Shown: piece by piece, positions 8,001 to 17,511 of the stretch | Numbering within the stretch: position 1 is the stretch's first letter | Layout: each line of letters opens with the position of its first letter | NCBI RefSeq assembly: GCF_003967595.1 | Contig: NZ_BIFW01000002.1 | Location: 310,001-374,000 of the forward strand | DNA: 64,000 bases | Direction: 5' to 3' | Source of the DNA: Companilactobacillus musae | GTDB taxonomy: Bacteria; Bacillota; Bacilli; Lactobacillales; Lactobacillaceae | Notes under the pieces: model-generated | Seen by the model: the letters and a program-made list of their open reading frames with translations, nothing else | Databases searched by the model: none | Told to the model about the DNA's origin: nothing | Program-made: the position numbers and the translations under genes

Positions 8001-9389
8001 TTGTCTAGTTCTACAATTACAACAAACTTTATTATCATACTGATAACCTTTATCTTTGCCTTCTTCTTCGTGGCTGCCGAATTTGCCCTCGTGCAAACCA
8101 GACCCAGCCAATTAGAGGATGCAATACAAAAGGGTACCGGTAACAAAAAGAAATTACAGCGCGCTTTATTAATGGTCAATAACCTAAATGAATATTTATC
8201 AACAACACAAGTTGGTACAAGTATTGCTGGTATTATTCTAGGTTGGATCGGTGAAAGTACTATTGAATATCTTCTAGTGGAAGTTTTCGGCGTTGTTCAT
8301 ATCTCTGCTGGTGGCAGTAGTGGTTTACATGCATTAAGCTCAATTATCGGTGTTCTTCTACTAACTTATCTGGAAGTTGTTATAACAGAGATTGTTCCTA
8401 AGAACATCTCAATCGATAAACCAATGCCAATGCTAATGATGGTTGTTACGCCATTACGTTTCTTCCATTTAGCAGTTTATCCATTCGTTTGGTTATTAAA
8501 TGTTTCGGCTTCAGGTATTGTTCGTTTGATGGGTATGAAGCCAGCTGATTCTGAAAATGAGGTCTTCTCACAATCAGAAATTCTTAGACTTTCTAAGTCA
8601 TCAATCAAAGGTGGCGATATGGAGCCTGATGATGTTATTTTTATGCAACGTGCTTTTGAATTAAATGACAAAGTTGCTAAGGATATCATGGTCGATCGTA
8701 CTAGCCTTTACGTTGTTGATATTACTGACAAGGTAAAGGATGTCATTAAAGATTATTTACAACAAGGTTTTTCAAGATTTCCAGTTGTTGCTGATAACGA
8801 TAAAGATAAGGTTCTCGGATATGTTTATGCTTACGATATTGTTCGTCAAAATCAAGTTGATGGCGATGTTGGCATTAGTCGTATTTTAAGATCAGTTAAT
8901 ACCGTTCCTGAAACAATGCCTATCCAAGATATCTTGTCAAAGATGATCAAAAAGCAAACACCTATTGTCGTAGTTGTCGATGAATACGGTGGTACTAGTG
9001 GTATCGTTACTGATAAAGATATTTACGAAGAATTATTCGGTACCGTTAAAGATGAAATTGATGATGTTTCTGATGAATATATCGTTAAAAATCAAGATGG
9101 TACATATAACGTTTCAGGTAAAACTACGCTTTACGATTTCGAGCGTTACTTCAGAACTGATGTTAAGGAATTCCAAAAATCAGATATCATTACTGTTGGT
9201 GGCTATCTAATTGAAAAGTATCCAAACTTACAAAAGGGTTCTACCTTAGAGTTAGATAACTTTAAATTTGAAGTTGCCGAATTCGATCACGGATTCGTGA
9301 ACTGGTTCAAAGTTACCCTTGATACTACAGCTATTACTAAGCAAGATAACTTAGCATCTCTAACAGATGTTGATGATTTAAAAGAATAA
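8001..9389 (+). CDS. CNNM/CorC (HlyC) family membrane protein with CBS pair
   Basis: 462 residues. The N-terminal DUF21/CNNM membrane domain has three to four helices (first: FIIILITFIFAFFFVAAEFA) with the family phrase AEFALVQTRPSQL. Two CBS domains follow (about 215-330), then a C-terminal CorC/HlyC domain with FDHGFVNWFKV. The family is linked to magnesium or other cation efflux and is often misnamed hemolysin. The start is TTG at 8001, with AAGGGG 10 nt before it; the reading frame is open further upstream from 7956 without a site. A strong terminator follows at 9395. Confidence 0.9.
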   Translation: MSSSTITTNFIIILITFIFAFFFVAAEFALVQTRPSQLEDAIQKGTGNKKKLQRALLMVNNLNEYLSTTQVGTSIAGIILGWIGESTIEYLLVEVFGVVHISAGGSSGLHALSSIIGVLLLTYLEVVITEIVPKNISIDKPMPMLMMVVTPLRFFHLAVYPFVWLLNVSASGIVRLMGMKPADSENEVFSQSEILRLSKSSIKGGDMEPDDVIFMQRAFELNDKVAKDIMVDRTSLYVVDITDKVKDVIKDYLQQGFSRFPVVADNDKDKVLGYVYAYDIVRQNQVDGDVGISRILRSVNTVPETMPIQDILSKMIKKQTPIVVVVDEYGGTSGIVTDKDIYEELFGTVKDEIDDVSDEYIVKNQDGTYNVSGKTTLYDFERYFRTDVKEFQKSDIITVGGYLIEKYPNLQKGSTLELDNFKFEVAEFDHGFVNWFKVTLDTTAITKQDNLASLTDVDDLKE

Positions 9390-9394
9390 ATATA

Positions 9395-9437
9395 GAAGGG
9401 CTCTAATGACCATAAAAAGTCATTAGAACCCTTCTTT
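9395..9437 (+). terminator. Terminator of the CNNM gene
   Basis: Stem GAAGGGCTCTAATGAC ... GTCATTAGAACCCTTC with a short loop, right after the stop codon. Confidence 0.85.
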
Positions 9438-9445
9438 GATAAAAT

Positions 9446-9483
9446 AAAAAAACTGAACTCTAAATTAAGAGTTCAGTTTTTTT
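9446..9483. terminator. Terminator overlapping the 3' coding end of the 9465 gene
   Basis: AAAAAACTGAACTCT-aaatta-AGAGTTCAGTTTTTTT. The last codons and the stop (SKKLNS-stop) of the minus-strand gene are inside this stem, so the coding end and the terminator share sequence. Confidence 0.85.
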
Positions 9484-11189
9484 GACTGCTTATTAGCTCT
9501 TAAACCTTCGATTTTATCAAAATCTACTAGATTTAATTTATTTATAAATAGTGTTGCTACGATTATCAAGAACGTCAAAAATGAAATGCGACGAGTTATT
9601 TTCTGTGTTGGTGTTTCAAAGTAATCTACAACTACTTTACCTTTGCCACTAACTGTAACTTGGGCTAAGTTATTATGCTTTTTATCCATTTTTAATTCAG
9701 AAACTTTACCGCTAGATTGTGTCGATTGAAATCCATAATAACCGATAATTGGCACATCAATTTTTGTTTTATGAGCGTTCTTAAAATCAAAGCTTAGTCG
9801 CGTTCCATACTGCTTAAAGCCACTTAATTTAGCTTTACCACTGATTACTTTAGGTTTATGAGAAGCCCTCTCTAATGCGCTTAAACTGGTCCCTTGAGGT
9901 AAATATTCTTGTCCTTTGCCAATACTGTATGGATAAAGTTGATTATATTCTTCATGAGTAATCAATTGTAACGGTGAATTATTAACCAACTGATATTCGG
10001 ACGAAAGAGCAAACAAAACTACAAAGAACATTAAGCCAGCCTTAGCCAATTTAGATGAAAAAATATTCAACGGATCAGAAGCTATAAAGACCGCCAATAG
10101 AATTGTTACAATCATATCCAATCGCCAAGGATACTGCATCATTTTCAATGGTGTTTGATCAAAAAATTCCCAAGGAAATAATTTTGTACTGCAAAGCAAC
10201 AAAATAATTCCAATAATAGAAAAATGTTTCACCGCAGAATTTTTAATTTTAGTAGCCGATACTAAAATAACTATGGCTGCCAAAATCACGATCAAACCAA
10301 CATTAGGCTGGCCAATCATATTATTTAAACTCCAATTAGTTACGTCAGCAAAGTTGGAAGCCCCATTAGGCAACGTACCCTTCGTCTGTGTCAGGATAAA
10401 TTTTGTATGCCATACCTGCTCTAATGCTGGCAAAAAATATGCGGCTGTTAAAAGCGCTGAAACTATTGTTGCCCAAAGTAACGATAACAATCTCTTGGGA
10501 TTTATTTTCAGCTCTTGATACTGACATCCTGCCACGATGATAATCAAAATTGCTACTAACATTGGCGTGATCGCATGGGAATAGACAATTCCCGTCATTC
10601 CAAACGCTAAATACAGCCACTGTTTACGATTACCGTAAAATATTTCATAAATACCAAGTAAAACAACCGGTAGAAAAACGAAGGCTGCCACTTCACCAAT
10701 ATCATGACGAAAAACTAAATCATATAAGCGGTAAGTTGACAAAGTATAAACAAAACTGAATACCAAACTATTCAAATATTTATGACTAACTTTATAGAAG
10801 CATAGAAATGACACTCCTAAAGTCAAAAAATTCATGAATAAATAATATCCAATTAAAGTTTGAGCACTAGTCAATCCCATCAATCTAAGAAACGCTGCTG
10901 GATAAAGCATAAAATCAGAATAAAAAATATTAACAATATAACCAAAGCCATTCATAAATGACATATTCAGAATAGGAAAGAACTGATGTCGTTGCAGTGA
11001 ATGATACAATCCTTCGATTCTCATCATATGAAAACGATCATCGCTTGTTCCCAAATATGACCAAATCTTACCTTGATAAATTTGTGTTTGATAAATTGTT
11101 AAAAAGCTAACTACTAAAAATAAGACGATAGTGAAAACAATTATCGCAATTTTTTTAGATTCTTTTTTCCTCAAAAAAGCTAATTGCAT
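9465..11189 (-). CDS. Multi-pass membrane protein, YfhO/PTPS-related type (paralog 1)
   Basis: 574 residues with about 10-12 predicted membrane helices followed by a C-terminal extracytoplasmic beta-rich region (from about residue 420) and a last helix. It resembles the membrane proteins annotated as 6-pyruvoyl-tetrahydropterin synthase-related or YfhO-like, a GT-C-like fold; a sugar-transfer role is only inference. The best ATG is 11189 (MQLAFLRKKESKK), with AGGAAGG 11 nt upstream. It is a close paralog of the next gene: both share the phrases FSFVYTLS-YR, GIYEIFYG and IGYYGF/IAYYGY. They are probably one transcription unit. Confidence 0.7.
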   Translation of the reverse strand: MQLAFLRKKESKKIAIIVFTIVLFLVVSFLTIYQTQIYQGKIWSYLGTSDDRFHMMRIEGLYHSLQRHQFFPILNMSFMNGFGYIVNIFYSDFMLYPAAFLRLMGLTSAQTLIGYYLFMNFLTLGVSFLCFYKVSHKYLNSLVFSFVYTLSTYRLYDLVFRHDIGEVAAFVFLPVVLLGIYEIFYGNRKQWLYLAFGMTGIVYSHAITPMLVAILIIIVAGCQYQELKINPKRLLSLLWATIVSALLTAAYFLPALEQVWHTKFILTQTKGTLPNGASNFADVTNWSLNNMIGQPNVGLIVILAAIVILVSATKIKNSAVKHFSIIGIILLLCSTKLFPWEFFDQTPLKMMQYPWRLDMIVTILLAVFIASDPLNIFSSKLAKAGLMFFVVLFALSSEYQLVNNSPLQLITHEEYNQLYPYSIGKGQEYLPQGTSLSALERASHKPKVISGKAKLSGFKQYGTRLSFDFKNAHKTKIDVPIIGYYGFQSTQSSGKVSELKMDKKHNNLAQVTVSGKGKVVVDYFETPTQKITRRISFLTFLIIVATLFINKLNLVDFDKIEGLRANKQSKKLNS

Positions 11190-11235
11190 AAAATCCAATA
11201 CCTTCCTTTGATACATGCACGTTACATTATACTAA

Positions 11236-12906
11236 CTACTTATTAATTAAGGATACTCTATTTTTCATTCTTTTTTTGAAAATTATGCAAAGAATCAAAA
11301 CTAGTAAACTTATTCCAGAAAGTATTTTACTGCCCTTTTGAATAAAAGTTTTGTAATAATTTATTTCAACGCACCCACTACCGTTGATTGTTATCTTTCC
11401 TAATCCATTACTTTTTTGATCCATCGTTAATCGTGAAACTTGTCCTGTAGATTCTTTAGACGAATATCCATAATATGCAATGATGGGAATTGTTATTGTA
11501 GCATTTTTAGCATTCTGAAAATCAAATGCTAACTTAGATCCTTGTTGAGAAAAATTTTTAATTTTTGCAGTTCCACTTTTGACTACAGGAACATGAGCAG
11601 CCTTATGTAAGTCACTTAAATTAGCATCTTGAGGAAGATATTCTTCGCCGCCACCAATACTGTAGACGTCCAATTCATTAAAAGATTTATAGCTATCATA
11701 TTCATAGGGATGATTGCGAATCAAAGTGTCTTCACTATTGACGATCAAACCCAAAGTTAACATTACAATAATAATTTTCTTCCAGTCTGAATTAAACCAA
11801 TTTAATGGGTCGCTGGCTAAACAAATAGCAAAAAGAATTGTGATCAACATATCCAATCGCCAAGGAAATTGAATCATATTTAAAGGTGTTTTAACAAAAA
11901 ATTTCCAAGGAAAAAGATCTGTCGTCATAAATAATAGGATTTCTCCTATGATAGAAAAGTCACGAATAACTGGTGTCTTAATTTTCCAAATTATAAATGG
12001 AATAATTATCGCTACTATCAGCATTATTAAACCGATATTTTGATTATACAAATCATTAGTAACACTCCAACTAAACAATTGCTTAATAGTCATACCGCTT
12101 TGAGAAACGTCGATCAAAGGCGAATTAGTTAACTTAAATTGCGTATGTTTTAATTGCTCAAACATTGGTAGAAAATAAGCCAAACTTAAGGCTAACGAAA
12201 CTATTCCCGCATAAAATAATTTTAAAATACGTTGTGGTTCCTTAATCAAAATTTTGATTCTGAATAAAATGATCCAAAAAATAAAAATAGCAATTAATAT
12301 CGGTGACAAAGCGTGCGAATAAATCACCATGACCATTCCAAGTGTTAAATAAAGCCATTTATTTTCATCACCATAAAATATCTCGTAGATTCCTAAAATA
12401 ACAATTGGTAAAAACGTCAAAGTTAGAGTTTCTCCAATATCAAAACGTCGCACCATATCAAAAATACGATATACCGATAGTGTATAAATAAAACTGAATA
12501 ATAAACTCTTATCGTAATTACGACTGACCTGATAATAAGTTCCAAAAGAAATTAGAAAAGTCACAAAATTCAAGACAATATAAAAAACAATAAACGATTG
12601 AATCGTCGTTAATCCTATTAATCTTAAAAAGGCCACGGGATAAAGCCAAAGATTGGCATAAAAAATATTAGATATATACCCAAAACCACCTAAAAAGGAC
12701 ATATTAACGACTGGAAAAAATTGACCATATTTAAGAGCTTCATATAGCCCTTCCATCCTCATCACGTGAAATCGACCATCATTATTCATTCCCAAAAATG
12801 ACCAGATATGACCATTCAAATCAGTTAAATAAATGGAAATCAGACTGACTATTAAGAATAATAGTAATGTTAGCAACAACTTATGATCTTCAAATATCCT
12901 TTTCAT
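11236..12906 (-). CDS. Multi-pass membrane protein, YfhO/PTPS-related type (paralog 2)
   Basis: 556 residues, a tandem duplicate of its downstream neighbour with the same layout: N-terminal membrane helix, a loop FSFIYTLSVYRIFDMVRRFD, many helices, an extracytoplasmic domain with KIKNFSQQGSKLAFDFQN, and a final helix with a basic tail. The start at 12906 (MKRIFEDHKLL) is preferred because AGAAGG lies 5-6 nt upstream, and because the longer frame would start inside the terminator of the preceding gene. Divergence between paralogs is substantial, so the duplication is old. Substrate unknown; cell-surface polymer glycosylation is possible. Confidence 0.7.
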   Translation of the reverse strand: MKRIFEDHKLLLTLLLFLIVSLISIYLTDLNGHIWSFLGMNNDGRFHVMRMEGLYEALKYGQFFPVVNMSFLGGFGYISNIFYANLWLYPVAFLRLIGLTTIQSFIVFYIVLNFVTFLISFGTYYQVSRNYDKSLLFSFIYTLSVYRIFDMVRRFDIGETLTLTFLPIVILGIYEIFYGDENKWLYLTLGMVMVIYSHALSPILIAIFIFWIILFRIKILIKEPQRILKLFYAGIVSLALSLAYFLPMFEQLKHTQFKLTNSPLIDVSQSGMTIKQLFSWSVTNDLYNQNIGLIMLIVAIIIPFIIWKIKTPVIRDFSIIGEILLFMTTDLFPWKFFVKTPLNMIQFPWRLDMLITILFAICLASDPLNWFNSDWKKIIIVMLTLGLIVNSEDTLIRNHPYEYDSYKSFNELDVYSIGGGEEYLPQDANLSDLHKAAHVPVVKSGTAKIKNFSQQGSKLAFDFQNAKNATITIPIIAYYGYSSKESTGQVSRLTMDQKSNGLGKITINGSGCVEINYYKTFIQKGSKILSGISLLVLILCIIFKKRMKNRVSLINK

Positions 12907-12923
12907 AATTGCCTTCTTGATAG

Positions 12924-12960
12924 AAAAAGGGAGTTCGAAGACAAACGTCTCCAAACTCCC
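12924..12960 (-). terminator. Terminator of the HesB-like gene cluster
   Basis: Minus-strand GGGAGTTTGGAGAC-gttt-GTCTTCGAACTCCC followed by five T, between 12986 and the membrane protein start. Confidence 0.8.
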
Positions 12961-12985
12961 TCAATTATTTATATTTTAATTTCAG

Positions 12986-13336
12986 CTAATTCTTAATATT
13001 ATCAATAATATTAATATTTCCGTCAATTATCTCTTTTGTATTTGAGAAAATCAACAAATCAGTCTTAGGATTTACCTTTAAAGTCATCCCATCATCAAAA
13101 AAACTACGAGCACTATCTTTGAAATAAATCTTCCCCACAGCACTATCTAATTGAATTGGATAATCTTTCAATTCATCATCGTCAACAGCAATGATTCGAA
13201 ACTTCGTCAATAAAGCACAAGTTCCTTCATCTGAGTATTTACCAAAACCATCATCTAGGTCCAAAAGCAATTTTTTGCCAGCATCAACGTACTTTTGCAA
13301 TTTAGCCTGCGCTTCTTTTGTAACATTAATCTTCAT
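12986..13336 (-). CDS. HesB/YneR-like protein of the iron-sulfur biosynthesis fold, cysteine-poor
   Basis: 116 residues with the HesB/IscA-like beta fold (MKINVTKEAQAKLQKYVDAG; LLLDLDDGFGKYSDEGTC). True A-type Fe-S carriers need three cysteines, one internal and a CxC near the C-terminus. Here I see a single cysteine (in EGTCALL) and no CxC, so cluster binding is unlikely. Lactobacillus genomes commonly carry this YneR-like form; its role is unknown. It is the third gene of a compact minus-strand run with the 13346 membrane protein and the HAD phosphatase (gaps of 9 and 5 nt). Confidence 0.75.
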   Translation of the reverse strand: MKINVTKEAQAKLQKYVDAGKKLLLDLDDGFGKYSDEGTCALLTKFRIIAVDDDELKDYPIQLDSAVGKIYFKDSARSFFDDGMTLKVNPKTDLLIFSNTKEIIDGNINIIDNIKN

Positions 13337-13345
13337 ATATACACC

Positions 13346-14161
13346 TCAATACTTATACTTCGTTGTACTACCCCAATCGACTAAACTTACGATAAAGACC
13401 ATAAAAATAATCGAGATATAGCTCAACAAAATACCATTGAGAACATTATAGAGAACATCCCTAATGTTGTAATCTATATTGCTTACAATCAAGTCCTGTA
13501 AAGGATAATAAGTAGCTCCCAGCAATAATGCCAACAAAATTGATGTACAAATACCTACTGTTCCTAAATGGTGAAAGAACAACATATTTGAATGTACTTT
13601 GATTCTTAATCTAACAGCTAACAGTACAAAAATAACTGCTGCTACAACCATTATTATCTTGATCAATTTTTTGATAGTTTGAACTTGTTCTATCACTTGT
13701 TCTATCGGTCCTAAATCATTATCCACAATTTGATTCATAATATCTTGATTACTGTTAATAACTTGATCGATCTCACTGTTGATATTTAACCCGTATTGAT
13801 TAGCTTCTTTTTTTAACTTTAGACTGATAGTTGCTAAAATAGCACTACCAATCGTTAACTTAGAATCATCACCGTAAACTTCATCCACGGAAGTATTAAT
13901 TATTTTTTTAACATCACTATTAGTCAGATTAACTGCTGAAAGATTGGAAGATGCTGAATAGCTGTTTACCAATCTTCCCAAACGTTGATTTGTATAATTC
14001 TTGATCAAAGTAACGTTAGTCTCACTACTGACAACTTTTTTCACGTAGTTGCTATTCAGAACCGTTGACAGAGTTATCCCTAGAAAGACAATTACCATTA
14101 AACAAATTGACAATAAGACTAAAGTAAAACCGTGTCTGTTGTACGACAATGATTCGTTCAT
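13346..14161 (-). CDS. Membrane protein of unknown function
   Basis: 271 residues. There is one helix at about residues 13-35 (FTLVLLSICLMVIVFLGITL), an extracytoplasmic region of about 130 residues rich in N, S and I with alpha-helical character, and then three membrane helices in the C-terminal third (LIKIIMVVAAVIFVLLAV; GICTSILLALLLGATYY; LLSYISIIFMVFIVSLV). I do not recognise the family. The layout resembles membrane sensors or assembly factors rather than transporters. It is embedded in an operon between the HAD phosphatase and the HesB-like gene. Confidence 0.6.
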   Translation of the reverse strand: MNESLSYNRHGFTLVLLSICLMVIVFLGITLSTVLNSNYVKKVVSSETNVTLIKNYTNQRLGRLVNSYSASSNLSAVNLTNSDVKKIINTSVDEVYGDDSKLTIGSAILATISLKLKKEANQYGLNINSEIDQVINSNQDIMNQIVDNDLGPIEQVIEQVQTIKKLIKIIMVVAAVIFVLLAVRLRIKVHSNMLFFHHLGTVGICTSILLALLLGATYYPLQDLIVSNIDYNIRDVLYNVLNGILLSYISIIFMVFIVSLVDWGSTTKYKY

Positions 14162-14166
14162 AATTT

Positions 14167-14829
14167 TTAATTCTCCATAGCTAGTTTAGCAATTTCTTGT
14201 GGTTCATTAACGATCCATTCAGAATCGGCCGCTTTCAATTCAGCGTAATCCCCAAAGCCATAAGTAACACCTATGGCTTTCAAATTGTTCTTATGTGCCC
14301 CCACAATATCACTGCTACGATCCCCAACCATAACAAGATTCTTTGGATCTAGTTCAACTGATGTCTTGTCAATTCCATAAGAAATAACATCTTCCTTTAA
14401 AGAACGAACTGATTCGTCCTCAGCTGCACCAAATACGTGTCTAACATATTGTTTCATATTCAACTGATCAATAATTTGTTTTGCAAAGATTTCTGGTTTA
14501 GAAGTCGCGATAAAAATCTCTTTATCAGCTTTCTTCAAGGACTCCATCATATCATAAACACCATCGAAAACTGTATACTCTTCCCATCCTTCCTCTTGAT
14601 AATACTCACGAAAAGCATCAATACTTTGATTGATCAACGGATCATCCGCCGCTACATGATCATATTTTTGCAAGGATGCACCTAAAGTAGGACCAATAAA
14701 ATTATGCAAAGTTACATCGTCATGCGGAACGAAACCTAATGTATGCTTGTACATGTATTTCAAACTCTTCATAATTCCTGTTTCAGAATTAATAATGGTT
14801 CCATCCAAATCAAAAAATAAATTGTTCAA
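14167..14829 (-). CDS. HAD-superfamily hydrolase, phosphoglycolate-phosphatase-like
   Basis: 220 residues. The catalytic motif FFDLDGTII (Asp7/Asp9) starts the protein; the helical cap domain follows, then the threonine motif IFIATSKP, the lysine region and the last motif MVGDRSSDIVGAHKN with the acidic pair. This is the Gph/PGP-like subfamily, but LAB members usually act on various sugar phosphates, so substrate is uncertain. It is the first gene of the 12986-14829 run and is transcribed divergently from the P-type ATPase, sharing an 87-bp intergenic region. Confidence 0.85.
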   Translation of the reverse strand: MNNLFFDLDGTIINSETGIMKSLKYMYKHTLGFVPHDDVTLHNFIGPTLGASLQKYDHVAADDPLINQSIDAFREYYQEEGWEEYTVFDGVYDMMESLKKADKEIFIATSKPEIFAKQIIDQLNMKQYVRHVFGAAEDESVRSLKEDVISYGIDKTSVELDPKNLVMVGDRSSDIVGAHKNNLKAIGVTYGFGDYAELKAADSEWIVNEPQEIAKLAMEN

Positions 14830-14916
14830 ATTAAATTCATCCTTTTATGTTAAATTTAAGTTATGTAAAGAGTATATAGCATTCAATAGAAAATAACTAA
14901 CAGTCGCAGGTAGAGT

Positions 14917-17250
14917 ATGGTAAAAATTAAAAAACCTAAAAATTACACCAGCCTCGATGAAGGATTAACTCAACAAGCAGTTGATTCACAAATACAACGA
15001 GGGCTGACAAACGTTCAAATCAAGAAACTGTCGCGTCCAATTCCCAAAATTTTAGCCGATAATTTATTCACATTATTTAACTTTTTAAACTTGGTCATTG
15101 CCATTCTAATTTTTTGGACTGGTTCATATCGTAATTTGTTCTTCCTAGGCCCAGTAATTGCCAATATCATTATTGGAAGTTACCAAGAAATCCGTGCCAA
15201 ACTAACTGTTGATAAAATCAGTTTAGTTAATGTTTCAACTTTCACAGTTACTCGAAACAGTCAGGATGAAAAAGTCGATATTGCTGACTTAGTTGAAGAC
15301 GATATCGTTACTATCAAACGTGGCGATACTATCCCAGCTGATGGTATTGTTCGCTATTCCAATGGTTTACAAACCAACGAGTCTAGTATCACTGGTGAAG
15401 CCGATACTATTAGTAAAACCATTGACGATGAAGTTTTTTCCGGCAGCTTTGTTGTTGCTGGTCAAGCTAAGATTCAATTGACCCAAGTTGGTAAGGAAAG
15501 TTTTGTCTCCAAGATTTCATCCGCAGTTGGTAAGGAAAAGCGTTCTGTTAGTGTCTTGATGAAAATCATCAATAATATCATTAAAATTCTAACATATACT
15601 ATCATACCAATTGGATTACTTCTGTTTTTCCGCTCGTTCTCCAAGAATGGCGATATTGCTAAATCTATTTTAGGAACTTCAGCCTCGGTCATCGGAATGA
15701 TTCCTGAAGGTTTAGTACTTCTAACTTCAGTCGCTCTGGCAACCGGTGCCTATAATCTTTCTAAAAGACGTATCTTAGTTCGTTCACTCAGTGCCATCGA
15801 AACATTAGCACGAGTTGATATTCTTTGCTTAGACAAAACAGGTACGATCACAACTGGTAAATTAACTGTTAAAGACACTTTAACATATGGTGTCAGTCAA
15901 AAAACGGTTCAAGCAATTGCTCAAAAAATTGTTGATGCTACACAAGAAACTAATGCCACCGCTCAAGCAGTTAAGGCATTAAACATCGAAGCTTTCCCAA
16001 AAGATGTTAAAGAAGTGATTCCTTTCTCATCTGAAACTAAATATTCCGGATTCATAGATAACGACAATGTTCGTTATCTCATGGGTGCACCAGAATTTAT
16101 CATCAAACATCCCAATTCAAAAATTACTCAAACTATTCAAGAAGCGGCCGAAAAGGGATTTCGTGTCATTGCTATTTTAAAGGAGAGTCCTGAACAAGAA
16201 CTTCTAGGTCTATTAATGATTGCTGATGAAGTAAGAAAACAAGCCCCAGATACCTTTAATTATTTACGTAATCAAGGTATTGATCTCAAAATAATCTCTG
16301 GTGATAATCCTGTGACCGTTGCTAACGTTGCAGCTCAAGCTGGCATTGCTTCAGGTCATGATTATATCGACATGAGTACAGTTACTGAAGATACTGATTA
16401 CCACAATCTAGTAAAAAATTATAAAATCTTTGGTCGCGTTCGTCCTAGTCAAAAATCTGATTTAATAAAAGCTATGCAAGAGAATGGTTTAACCGTTGGT
16501 ATGACCGGTGATGGTGTCAACGATGTCTTGGCAATGCGTCAATCTGATTGTAGTATCGCTATTGCTGGTGAAAGTGACGCTGCTGAAGCGGCAGCCGATT
16601 TCGTACTATTAGATCGTAACTTCGACTCAATGATCTTTATGCTTAACGAAGGACGTCGAGTAATCAATAATGTCGAACGTGTGGCTTCATTATTCCTTAT
16701 TAAAACGATTTATTCTGTCGTTTTATCAATTCTCTTCATCATCTTAGGAACCGGCTATCCATTCCAGCCATCACAATTAACGCCAATCAACGCTTTAACA
16801 GTTGGTATTCCTACCTTCCTACTAGCATTAGAGCCTAATTACACCCCACCAGCCGGACGTTTTATGCATAACGTTATGGAGATTGCTTTACCAGCTGCCA
16901 TCTGTAATATTCTTTTCATTATTACTATCTCTATTCTAGGTAACCATCTCAATTTCAGTTATGAAACAACCTCAACCCTATCCGTTTTCACCATTGGATT
17001 AATTGGATTCTGTGCCTTAATTTCAATCAGTAATCCTCTCTTTATTAGGAAAAAAGTAATGATAGCCATTGCTTTTGCACTCTTTATTATTACTTTTATC
17101 TTCAGTGGTAATGCCTTTGGACTTCAAAATATTTTAAATTGGCACTATACATATCTTTACTTGGCCATTTTCTTTACTTCTTGGCCCCTGTTTATGTTTA
17201 TGCGCGAAGTTCTCGGACGTCGGGTTTTCTCTCGTATCAATTGGAAATAA
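14917..17250 (+). CDS. P-type cation ATPase, CtpE/CaxP-like (probable calcium export)
   Basis: 777 residues. The phosphorylation motif CLDKTGTIT has Asp306; the actuator motif SSITGEAD is near 156-163; the hinge is MTGDGVNDVLAM. The membrane signature MIPEGLVLL (262-270) matches the CtpE/CaxP branch, where PEGL forms the ion site, rather than heavy-metal types with CPC. There is no N-terminal metal-binding domain, and the N-terminus is soluble and short. Calcium extrusion is the family inference; magnesium or manganese is possible. The start has AGGTAGAG just upstream. It ends at a shared hairpin terminator. Confidence 0.9.
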   Translation: MVKIKKPKNYTSLDEGLTQQAVDSQIQRGLTNVQIKKLSRPIPKILADNLFTLFNFLNLVIAILIFWTGSYRNLFFLGPVIANIIIGSYQEIRAKLTVDKISLVNVSTFTVTRNSQDEKVDIADLVEDDIVTIKRGDTIPADGIVRYSNGLQTNESSITGEADTISKTIDDEVFSGSFVVAGQAKIQLTQVGKESFVSKISSAVGKEKRSVSVLMKIINNIIKILTYTIIPIGLLLFFRSFSKNGDIAKSILGTSASVIGMIPEGLVLLTSVALATGAYNLSKRRILVRSLSAIETLARVDILCLDKTGTITTGKLTVKDTLTYGVSQKTVQAIAQKIVDATQETNATAQAVKALNIEAFPKDVKEVIPFSSETKYSGFIDNDNVRYLMGAPEFIIKHPNSKITQTIQEAAEKGFRVIAILKESPEQELLGLLMIADEVRKQAPDTFNYLRNQGIDLKIISGDNPVTVANVAAQAGIASGHDYIDMSTVTEDTDYHNLVKNYKIFGRVRPSQKSDLIKAMQENGLTVGMTGDGVNDVLAMRQSDCSIAIAGESDAAEAAADFVLLDRNFDSMIFMLNEGRRVINNVERVASLFLIKTIYSVVLSILFIILGTGYPFQPSQLTPINALTVGIPTFLLALEPNYTPPAGRFMHNVMEIALPAAICNILFIITISILGNHLNFSYETTSTLSVFTIGLIGFCALISISNPLFIRKKVMIAIAFALFIITFIFSGNAFGLQNILNWHYTYLYLAIFFTSWPLFMFMREVLGRRVFSRINWK

Positions 17251-17256
17251 TTAAAA

Positions 17257-17340
17257 ATCAAAAAAGAAGAACAGTGTCTACTATAAGTGTCAGGTATTTT
17301 ACTACCCTGAATACTTAATAGGCACTGTTCTTTTTTGATT
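17257..17340. terminator. Bidirectional terminator-like hairpin, CCTGAAT family (copy T2)
   Basis: AATCAAAAAAGAAGAACAGTG ... CACTGTTCTTTTTTGATT with inner arms GTGTCAGG and CCCTGAATAC; the CCTGAAT and CTTAATA segments recur in copies T1, T3 and T4. It serves the ATPase (plus) and the small membrane genes (minus), and includes the stop codon of the 17339 ORF. Confidence 0.85.
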
Positions 17341-17500
17341 ATTGTCTAGGCTTAATTTTTTTCAATACAATTGTTCCTAAAATTATTGCCACCACTAAGG
17401 CTCCACCAATTATTGTTTGGTTAACCTTTAAAACACTTAGGGTATAAATGACTATAAAAACAATTACCCCCATGATCATGCCATACATACTTTTATCCAT
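17339..17500 (-). CDS. Small membrane protein, 53 residues
   Basis: Too short for usual ORF cut-offs, but well supported: ATG at 17500 with GAGGAC 7 nt upstream and a frame of MDKSMYGMIMGV then a hydrophobic core to KKIKPRQ. Two hydrophobic stretches (MIMGVIVFIVIYTLSV and IIGGALVVAIILGTIVL) with a lysine-rich C-terminus suggest a two-helix hairpin in the membrane. The preceding ORF stops 11 nt upstream, with its TGA within the ribosome site, so the pair is an operon. Function unknown; similar in size and charge to its partner. Confidence 0.7.
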   Translation of the reverse strand: MDKSMYGMIMGVIVFIVIYTLSVLKVNQTIIGGALVVAIILGTIVLKKIKPRQ

Positions 17501-17511
17501 AAATCTTGTCC

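Noticed and set aside
10273-10518. Plus-strand ORF over the 9465 membrane gene
   Set aside because: No start context and antisense to a well-supported membrane protein; treated as shadow.
12986-13336. Functional A-type iron-sulfur carrier
   Set aside because: Only one cysteine and no C-terminal CxC, so the HesB fold is kept but cluster binding is unlikely.
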